Source: Planctomycetales bacterium
GTDB lineage: Bacteria; Planctomycetota; SBBH01
Direction of reading: 5' to 3'
DNA length: 18,009 bases
NCBI GenBank assembly: GCA_005239795.1
Contig: SBBH01000158.1
Location: 1 to 18,009 of the forward strand
In this document: positions 12,248 through 18,009 of the stretch, in pieces
How positions within the stretch are numbered: position 1 is the stretch's first letter
Layout of the letters: each line of letters begins with the position of its first letter
The notes under the pieces: model-generated
Database searches by the model: none
Told to the model about the DNA's origin: nothing
Seen by the model: only the letters and a program-made list of their open reading frames with translations
Position numbers and translations under genes: made by a program

Positions 12248-13644
12248 CGATAAGCCGGGACGCCCAGGTCGGAATTCTCTTCTTCGTGGTGCTCGTCTCC
12301 CTCTTCATCCTGACCGTCTTCATCGGGGACATCTCCTTCTTCAAAGAGCATTACGCGATCATGGTGGAATTCGACGAGGTGGTGGGCCTGCAGGAGGGGG
12401 ACAAGGTGCTCCTCTCCGGCGTTCAGGTCGGCAAGGTGGAGACGCTCCAGTTCCAGGAGGGGGGAGCGGTCCTGGCGCGCCTCAAGATCGCGCAGGGCCC
12501 CCACCGGATCTTTGCCAATTCCCCCGTCTGGATCGCCTCGACCACTCCTCTGGGAGGAAAGCACATCGAGATCGGCCGAGCGCCGGTGGGGCTCGAGGGG
12601 CCGGAACTCCCCCGAGACGGGACGGGACGTCTCAAAGGGGGCGAGCCGCGCGACATCGGCCGCGAGATTGAGACCGCCGCCCGTAAGGTGGGGGAGATCG
12701 CCGGCGAAGGGAAGGACGTACTCAAAAAAGTCAGCGAGGGAGAGGGAACGATCGGGGCCTTGATCAACGATAAGACAATGGCCGCCGACGTCAAAGAAAC
12801 CGTCCGGAACATCAAGGAGGCCGCCGAGAAGATTAACGCTGGAGACGGCGTCGTCGGCGAACTCCTGAACAATCAGGAGACCGCCCAGGACCTCAAGGAA
12901 GCGATCCACAACATCAAGGAAATCACACGCAAGATCAACGAGGGGGAGGGAGCCCTGGGGAAACTCGTCTCCGACAAGAAACTAGGCGAGAAAACCGAGA
13001 GCCTGATCGACAGCGGAAACGAGGCGATGAGATCCATTAAGCGCACCTTCTCGATCCGGACTTTCCTCGGGATCGACAGCCGCGCGGTGCCTGAAAATGA
13101 GGTCCTCTACTCAAAAATTTACCTGAGGCTCGAGCCCGACCCTGACAAGTACTACCACGTGGGGGCGGCGATTATCGACATCGACCGCGACTCCCCCCTC
13201 ACGACGCCCAGCCGCCTCGCGAAAATCTCAAGCGACGACGAGGAAATCGAGTTCAAGGTTGAGATCCTCCTGGGGTGGCGCTTCTTCGATCGGCAACTTT
13301 CCTTCGGCGCAGGACTTCTGGAGGGCCAGCCGGGCGCGACGCTCATGATCGCACCGAAGACGCTCGCAAACCCCGGCACGATGATCGAGCAAACCTGGTT
13401 TTCTCTAGAGACGCGGGCGCCGTTTGAGACTTCCGACATCGACGAACAGATCGGCGACGCCCCCTTGATGACGCGCGTCGAGATCGGCACAAACCTCAGG
13501 TTTTCCGAGCGGATGCCGATCGTTAAGATCCACGTCGGGACAGAGAACATCCTGGACGACACCGTCTTCATGTTCGGGGCGGGGCTGGAGCTCGAGGATA
13601 AGGACCTCAAGAACCTCGTGGGCGTTCTGGGCTCAGCTTTTTAA
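12244..13644 (+). CDS. MlaD-like MCE-domain protein with C-terminal barrel-like domain
   Basis: 466 aa from ATG at 12244, chosen because GGAG sits six bases upstream and ATGA overlaps mlaF; ATG 12232 adds only four residues. A single membrane helix (about 9-29, VGILFFVVLVSLFILTVFIG) anchors it. The MCE domain spans about 36-115 (FDEVVGLQEGDKVLLSGVQVGKV, then STTPLGGKHIEIG). A helical section holds three 34-residue repeats beginning EGEG (165), AGDG (199) and EGEG (233), each followed by a G-x-L turn and an amphipathic helix. The C-terminal part (about 287-466) is rich in alternating beta strands (YLRLEPDPDKYYHVGAAIID, FKVEILLGWRF and FMFGAGLELEDKD) and resembles the outer-membrane-barrel-like tail known in some MCE proteins. 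This would bridge inner and outer membranes in one polypeptide. No MlaA or MlaC is seen nearby. Confidence 0.85.
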   Translation: MTISRDAQVGILFFVVLVSLFILTVFIGDISFFKEHYAIMVEFDEVVGLQEGDKVLLSGVQVGKVETLQFQEGGAVLARLKIAQGPHRIFANSPVWIASTTPLGGKHIEIGRAPVGLEGPELPRDGTGRLKGGEPRDIGREIETAARKVGEIAGEGKDVLKKVSEGEGTIGALINDKTMAADVKETVRNIKEAAEKINAGDGVVGELLNNQETAQDLKEAIHNIKEITRKINEGEGALGKLVSDKKLGEKTESLIDSGNEAMRSIKRTFSIRTFLGIDSRAVPENEVLYSKIYLRLEPDPDKYYHVGAAIIDIDRDSPLTTPSRLAKISSDDEEIEFKVEILLGWRFFDRQLSFGAGLLEGQPGATLMIAPKTLANPGTMIEQTWFSLETRAPFETSDIDEQIGDAPLMTRVEIGTNLRFSERMPIVKIHVGTENILDDTVFMFGAGLELEDKDLKNLVGVLGSAF

Positions 13645-13674
13645 ATCCTGCAAACGAGCGAATCTTTCGACCGT

Positions 13675-13692
13675 TTCCAGACTATACTGGAA
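13675..13692 (+). promoter_or_regulatory. Operator-like dyad overlapping a -10-like TATACT upstream of gspD
   Basis: TTCCAG (13675-13680) and CTGGAA (13687-13692) form a perfect inverted repeat with a six-base spacer. TATACT (13683-13688), a good -10 match, lies inside it and begins 16 bases before the gspD ATG. No good -35 is present. The arrangement fits a repressor site over a core promoter, but the short leader argues for caution. Confidence 0.4.
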
Positions 13693-13698
13693 GCTTAA

Positions 13699-16008
13699 AT
13701 GAGGCATTTCCGGACCGTTCCCTTCGCTCTCGGCGCTCTCCTCGCGGGAACCCTGCTGGCTCCCTGGCCGCAGGGAGCCGGCGCCGCCGGCGAAAAAGAC
13801 AAAGAGGCAGAATGCGAGTACGTCGTCCTTGAATTCGATGAGAAGACCCCCCTTCCCCTCATCATGGAGTATGTGAAAACGGCGTTTGCGAAATCCCCCA
13901 AATTCAACGCCGGCGGCCGCTTGAAAGGGTTCGTCTATCCGGACACCTTCAAGCAGAAAACGCTCAATTTTAGCCAGAGCCTGAAGGTGCCGATTCCCAA
14001 GGGGGCCTCGGACGATCTCCGGGCCGAGGTGATGCTGAGCTTGTTCTACACGCTCCTCGAGATCAGCGATCACTCCCTCATCGACCGCGGGACGGTTTTT
14101 GAGATCGTGGAAGGGAAAACCCGCCAGAAAAAGCCGATCCGCATCTACACTCAGGAGGAGGCCGCCACACTCCCCCCCGACGACGTCCTGGTGGCCCAAC
14201 TCTACACCTTCAAGAATTTCGACCCGGCGCGGCTCTCCGGCATCGCCACCACTCTCCTCAACACGACCGCGGGCGAATCCCTCCTTCCGATCCCGGACAC
14301 ACGCACGGTGCTCCTCGTCGCCTACGCCTCCAAAATGTGCGAACTCTACAAGATCCTCGAGCGCGTTGACGCCAACACCTCCGAAATGGAGATCTCGTAT
14401 GTCGAGCTTGCGCATGCCAGCGCCACCGAGATCGTGCCGACGATCACCGACATCATCAAAGCGCGCGAGCAGGCCGGCGGGCGCCAGGGAGCCCCGACCC
14501 AAAGATCCCAGACCGCGCAGGTCTTCCCGAATCCCCGCACCAACAAGGAACTCATCCTTCTGGCCACGCCGGAGGACGCTCAGGACATCCGCGTGCTCGT
14601 CAAAAAGCTCGACCAGGAATTGACTTACGCAACGGCCTCGGTGAAGTTCTTCCCCATCAAACACCGGGACGCGAACGAAGTGAAGACTATCATCGACAGC
14701 CTCTACGAGGAGCGAGGCAAAGTGACAGCCCCCGCCGGAGGGCGCCCACCAGGGTTTCCTCCAGGTCTGATCCCCCCGCCCGGCGCAGGCGCGGGACAAC
14801 TTCTGCCACAAGATATCCAGTCAGAAGAGGCCCGATCGCTCTTCATCGCCCCTCGTGTCGTCGCCGATACGCGTAACGAGGCCACCCCCTCCGCCACCGG
14901 AAGGGGCGGGCTGGTCGGCCCCGCCGCCGCGGGACAGACCTCGAGCGGCGGCGGCGGGACCAACCTCCTCATCGTGATCGCCCCAAGCGAACGGGTCCTC
15001 AAGGATGTGGAAGAAATCATTGAGAAAGTGGACCGGCGCAAGTCTCTGGTGCTGATCGAGGCGACTGTCATGGAGCTGGGGCCCGACGCCAGCCGCGACA
15101 TCGGCGTGGAGCTCGCCGCGGGGGACGAGGCGAAGCCAGGGACCACACGCGGCGCGGCTGTCACCGGCATGGGGCTCTCTACGCTCAGCCCGACGAGCCC
15201 CCCCACTCGGATACCCACGGCCCCCGCCAGCGGTCTCACCGGCTTTCTCTTCAAGGACTCCGCGAGCCGCATCCCCTTTCTGATCAGCCTTCAGGAGAGC
15301 GACTCGATGACAGACGTCCTGGCCTGCCCGAAACTCCTGGCCAATGACAACGAGACGGCCACTTTTGAAATCAAGCGCCAGGAGCCTTACCAAAAACAGG
15401 AGACGACCACCGGCGGGGTTATCACGACCTCGCAGGCGTTCGCAGAGGCCTCGACAGTCCTCGAGTTCACCCCCTCGATCAGTCTCGAAGGATTTCACGT
15501 GAGGGACGAAGCCGGAGAGCTTCTCAAGGACGACCAAGGGAATCCCATCCTTGAGGAACGAAAGTATGTCCGCATGAAAATATTACAACAGATCGAGTCT
15601 TTCAAAGGAGCCGCGGTTTTTGACGGGGGGACCCCCCCTTTGGAATCGCGCAAGGCGACAACCACGGTGACGATCCTCAACAGCTCGACCGTGGCGATCG
15701 GGGGGTTCACCAGCAAGAACAAGCGCAAAACCGTAAACAAGGTGCCGTTTCTGGGCGACATCCCGATCCTGGGGTTCTTCTTCCGCCGGGAGTCCACGGC
15801 CGATACCATGACGACGCTCTTCATCTTCATCACGCCGACGATCATCGACGACCTGCGCGACCTCGACAACCTGGCTGATTCCTTCCGCAATCCCAGCCAA
15901 TTCGAGGAGCTCAAGCAACAATACAAATCACATTTCCCCCCCTCCTCTTTCGAGGAGGACGACGCCCCCGAAAAAGACAAAAAGAAAACGCCGGCCGCCA
16001 CGCAATAA
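13699..16008 (+). CDS. gspD: Type II secretion system secretin GspD
   Basis: 769 aa from ATG at 13699. Signal peptide ends near AGAAGEKD (about 26-32). N-domains follow: an N0-like segment (FDEKTPLPLIMEYVKTAF) and N1-N3 modules with KNFDPARLSGIATTLL, ELAHASATEIVPTI and PIKHRDANEVKTIIDSL. Two Pro/Gly-rich insertions (about 350-372 and 400-420) lie in the last N-domain. The secretin core includes KSLVLIEATVMELGPDASRDIGVE, LISLQESDSMTDVLACPKLLANDNETA and the hallmark VPFLGDIPILGFFFR (682-696), then LFIFITPTII. It forms the outer-membrane channel of the secretion machine. A charged Lys-rich tail could bind a pilotin. gspE begins 14 bases downstream. PilQ is an alternative but the gspE-gspF order favours T2SS. 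Confidence 0.93.
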   Translation: MRHFRTVPFALGALLAGTLLAPWPQGAGAAGEKDKEAECEYVVLEFDEKTPLPLIMEYVKTAFAKSPKFNAGGRLKGFVYPDTFKQKTLNFSQSLKVPIPKGASDDLRAEVMLSLFYTLLEISDHSLIDRGTVFEIVEGKTRQKKPIRIYTQEEAATLPPDDVLVAQLYTFKNFDPARLSGIATTLLNTTAGESLLPIPDTRTVLLVAYASKMCELYKILERVDANTSEMEISYVELAHASATEIVPTITDIIKAREQAGGRQGAPTQRSQTAQVFPNPRTNKELILLATPEDAQDIRVLVKKLDQELTYATASVKFFPIKHRDANEVKTIIDSLYEERGKVTAPAGGRPPGFPPGLIPPPGAGAGQLLPQDIQSEEARSLFIAPRVVADTRNEATPSATGRGGLVGPAAAGQTSSGGGGTNLLIVIAPSERVLKDVEEIIEKVDRRKSLVLIEATVMELGPDASRDIGVELAAGDEAKPGTTRGAAVTGMGLSTLSPTSPPTRIPTAPASGLTGFLFKDSASRIPFLISLQESDSMTDVLACPKLLANDNETATFEIKRQEPYQKQETTTGGVITTSQAFAEASTVLEFTPSISLEGFHVRDEAGELLKDDQGNPILEERKYVRMKILQQIESFKGAAVFDGGTPPLESRKATTTVTILNSSTVAIGGFTSKNKRKTVNKVPFLGDIPILGFFFRRESTADTMTTLFIFITPTIIDDLRDLDNLADSFRNPSQFEELKQQYKSHFPPSSFEEDDAPEKDKKKTPAATQ

Positions 16009-16022
16009 CCGAAGAGACCTCC

Positions 16023-17729
16023 ATGCAGCAGAAACTTCTCGCCTGGCTCGAACGCGAGGGGAGGATCGACCCCAAGAAGGGGGGCGAATACCTCGCCGGA
16101 TCTCATAAGCAAGGGGTGAGCCTCGACCGAATCCTGCTCGAGAAGAAAGCCTTGAGCGAAACGGAGCTTCTGCGCTTCTACGCCGAAACGCTGGCGATCC
16201 CCTTCCGGGAGACCCTGCAGGGGGCGGCCGTCCCACCCGAATTTGTGAAGCGCGTCCCGGCGCATTTCGCCCGCAATAACCATGTCGTCGCAGTCCAGCA
16301 CTCAAATGGCGCGTTCCAGGTCGCCACCGCCCGCCCCCAACATCTCTACGCCCTCGACGACCTCTCGCACATGCTGGGAGCGCCCGTCGAGCCGCTGGCG
16401 GCCCCCACCGCGGAGGTGGCCGACCTCATCACGCGCGCCTACCGGCACGAGGGGGAAGAGGTCGTCCAAGAGACCCTCAAGGGGATCGAGGAGGCAGACT
16501 TCGGGGCGATCACCAAGGAGATCGAGCTCTCGGAAGACCTTCTCGACATCGCCAACAAGGCCCCCGTCATCAAACTTGTCAACATGCTCATCTTCCAGGC
16601 GATCAAGATGCGCGCCAGCGACATCCACGTCCAGCCCTACCAGGACCGCCTGCAGGTCCGCTACCGGGTGGACGGGATGCTCTACGACGTGATGAGCCCC
16701 CCCAAGAAGCTCCAGGAGGCGATCATCTCGCGCATCAAGGTCATGGCGAAGATGGACATCGCCGAGCGGCGGCTCCCGCAGGACGGGGGGGTCGCCCAGA
16801 AAGCCGCCAACAAGGACATCGACTTCCGCGTCTCGTCGATCCCCACCCTCTTCGGCGAGCGGGTGGTCCTCAGGATCCAGGACAAGTCGAAGGGGATCTA
16901 CGACCTCGAGAAGATCGGCCTCTCGCCGGAAAATTACAAAAAGGTGGCGGAGCTCATTGACTTCTCGCACGGGATCATCCTGGTGACAGGTCCCACCGGG
17001 AGCGGAAAGACCACCACGCTCTACGCGTCACTCTCGCGCATCAACACGAAGGACCTGAACATCATCACGATCGAGAACCCCATCGAATACCACCTCCCCG
17101 GGATCAGTCAGATCGAGGTGTCGACAAAAAAGGGGATGACTTTCGCCACGGGGCTCCGCTCGATCGTACGTCAGGACCCGGACGTCATCATGGTCGGCGA
17201 AATCCGCGATTACGAGACGGCCGATATCGCGATCCAATCGGCCTTGACCGGGCACCTCGTCTTTTCCACCCTGCACACCAACGACGCTCCCGGCGCCATC
17301 ACACGGCTCGTGGACCTGGGGGTGGAGCCGTTTTTGGTCTCCTCCTCCGTGATCGCGGTCGTGGCCCAGCGGCTGGTGCGCCTGATCTGCGACAAATGCA
17401 AGGAGCCCTACGCGGCCGACCCCAAGACGATGGCCGATCTGGGGATCTCCCCTGATGCAGCGCGAGCCGCGACGTTCTACCGAGGACGGGGATGCGAGGA
17501 GTGCCTTTCAAGCGGCTACCGGGAGCGCACCGGCATCTACGAGCTCCTGCCGATCGACGACGACGTGCGCGAGCAGATCATGCGCCGGGAAAGCGCCAAC
17601 CGGATGAAGAAGGACGCCGCCGGCCGCGGCATTTTAAAGACGCTCCGGATGGACGGCGCCGCCAAGGTCCTGGCGGGCCTGACGACGGTGGAAGAGGTGA
17701 TGCGCGTCACGCAGAGAGATAACTTCTGA
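16023..17729 (+). CDS. gspE: Type II secretion system ATPase GspE
   Basis: 568 aa from ATG at 16023, with a GAAGAG purine run just upstream. The N-terminal N1E/MshEN-like domain (1-130) contains GVSLDRILLEKKALSETELLRFYAETLAIPF. The NTPase core has PVIKLVNMLIFQAI, ASDIHVQP, Walker A GPTGSGKTTT (323-332, K329), Asp box IITIENPIEY, Walker B DPDVIMVGEIRD and His box TGHLVFSTLHTNDAPGAITRL. The tetracysteine zinc motif C456-x2-C459 with C491-x2-C494 (ICDKCKEPY, GCEECLSSGY) and ERTGIYELL is characteristic of the GspE/PilB group. The hexamer drives pseudopilus assembly at the inner membrane. Its place between gspD and gspF supports the T2SS assignment rather than PilB. Confidence 0.94.
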   Translation: MQQKLLAWLEREGRIDPKKGGEYLAGSHKQGVSLDRILLEKKALSETELLRFYAETLAIPFRETLQGAAVPPEFVKRVPAHFARNNHVVAVQHSNGAFQVATARPQHLYALDDLSHMLGAPVEPLAAPTAEVADLITRAYRHEGEEVVQETLKGIEEADFGAITKEIELSEDLLDIANKAPVIKLVNMLIFQAIKMRASDIHVQPYQDRLQVRYRVDGMLYDVMSPPKKLQEAIISRIKVMAKMDIAERRLPQDGGVAQKAANKDIDFRVSSIPTLFGERVVLRIQDKSKGIYDLEKIGLSPENYKKVAELIDFSHGIILVTGPTGSGKTTTLYASLSRINTKDLNIITIENPIEYHLPGISQIEVSTKKGMTFATGLRSIVRQDPDVIMVGEIRDYETADIAIQSALTGHLVFSTLHTNDAPGAITRLVDLGVEPFLVSSSVIAVVAQRLVRLICDKCKEPYAADPKTMADLGISPDAARAATFYRGRGCEECLSSGYRERTGIYELLPIDDDVREQIMRRESANRMKKDAAGRGILKTLRMDGAAKVLAGLTTVEEVMRVTQRDNF

Positions 17730-17756
17730 AAGCCATGCTCTCCCCATCTTCTTTAA

Positions 17757-17812
17757 CTCATGTCCCGTGTCTCATGCCTCATCACCGCTCATGTCTCATG
17801 ACTGTCCCATGC
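17757..17812 (+). repeat. CTCATG microrepeat just before gspF
   Basis: CTCATG occurs at 17757, 17771, 17788 and 17795, mostly followed by TC or CC, then CCCATG at 17807, which contains the gspF start. The run fills the 79-base gap after gspE and includes several out-of-frame ATGs but no Shine-Dalgarno. Confidence 0.6.
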
Positions 17813-18009
17813 CTGTCTACGAATACAAGGCGCTGACAGACCAGGGTTCTCCCGCGCAGGGGGTGGTCGACGCCGACACCCCGCAGGACGCGCGAGCCAA
17901 ACTCCGAGGAATGCGCCTGCACCCCACGGCCGTTCACCCCGTGCGCGTGGGCGAGGCCGGCGGGGAAGCGCCCACCGCCGGGGCCGGCTCGGGGCGCCCT
18001 CCCCCTCCC
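17809..18009 (+). CDS. gspF: Type II secretion system inner-membrane protein GspF (N-terminal part, cut by window end)
   Basis: ATG at 17809 starts MPVYEYKALTDQGSPAQGVV, the classical N-terminus of GspF/PilC proteins, followed by DADTPQDARAKLRGMRLHPTAV. The frame stays open to the last base (67 codons); residues from about 48 onward are Gly/Ala/Pro-rich linker. The membrane domains lie outside the window. GspF is the inner-membrane platform that links the ATPase to the pseudopilus. No ribosome-binding site is visible; the start lies in the CTCATG repeat, and alternative upstream ATGs are out of frame. Confidence 0.85.
   Translation, partial: MPVYEYKALTDQGSPAQGVVDADTPQDARAKLRGMRLHPTAVHPVRVGEAGGEAPTAGAGSGRPPPP

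Noticed and set aside
13633..14811. Open frame of 392 aa on the minus strand
   Set aside because: Antisense to the gspD N-domains, without any domain.
1..18009. Selenoprotein with in-frame UGA in this window
   Set aside because: Every recognised gene has an uninterrupted frame reaching an expected C-terminus, so no UGA needs read-through despite the tRNA-Sec.

Overview
The window is GC-rich, tightly packed bacterial DNA from a diderm. It encodes an outer-membrane secretin, an MCE/Mla lipid-transport system and two lipobox proteins. The HEAT-repeat protein with an embedded receiver-like domain, the coiled-coil lipoproteins and the squalene-cyclase-like repeat proteins recall Planctomycetota and neighbouring or candidate phyla. 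This is an impression from gene style; no marker gene in the window fixes the taxonomy.

Layout. (1) 3-1190 (+): 3' part of a HEAT-repeat protein with a receiver-like insert. (2) 3512-1175 (-): a translationally coupled operon of a DUF2400/TIGR02757 protein, a DEDDy-type 3'-5' exonuclease and a class-I-glutamine-amidotransferase-like hydrolase, joined by ATGA and ATGGTAA overlaps. The first protein carries endonuclease III-like DTHV and four-Cys motifs, and the exonuclease begins with a sliding-clamp-binding-like QLDLF, so these two look like a DNA-repair pair. A palindromic element with terminator-like hairpins facing both ways forms the 3' end of the first gene. (3) 3606-7399 (+): two tandem paralogous pairs, each a coiled-coil lipoprotein followed by a secreted-looking alpha/alpha-barrel protein of the prenyltransferase/squalene-oxidase repeat type. 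This is the least described gene set here. (4) 7448-7543 (+): a selenocysteine tRNA (anticodon UCA). It is followed by GC-rich hairpins containing an inverted copy and a second direct copy of the tRNA 3' end, then the 3' remnant of an IS3-family element. (5) 10319-7937 (-): modA-modB-modC, a molybdate ABC importer. (6) About 10320-10644: intergenic region with a dyad and a 94-bp MITE-like inverted-repeat element ending 4 nt before mlaE. (7) 10645-13644 (+): mlaE, mlaF and an MCE protein with a C-terminal barrel-like domain. (8) 13699-18009 (+): type II secretion genes gspD, gspE and the start of gspF.

How the parts may work together. tRNA-Sec beside a molybdate importer fits an organism using Mo/Sec enzymes such as formate dehydrogenase, although no selenoprotein is visible here. 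The Mla and Gsp clusters serve outer-membrane lipid homeostasis and protein export. The lipoprotein/cyclase-fold pairs look like an envelope system of unknown purpose.
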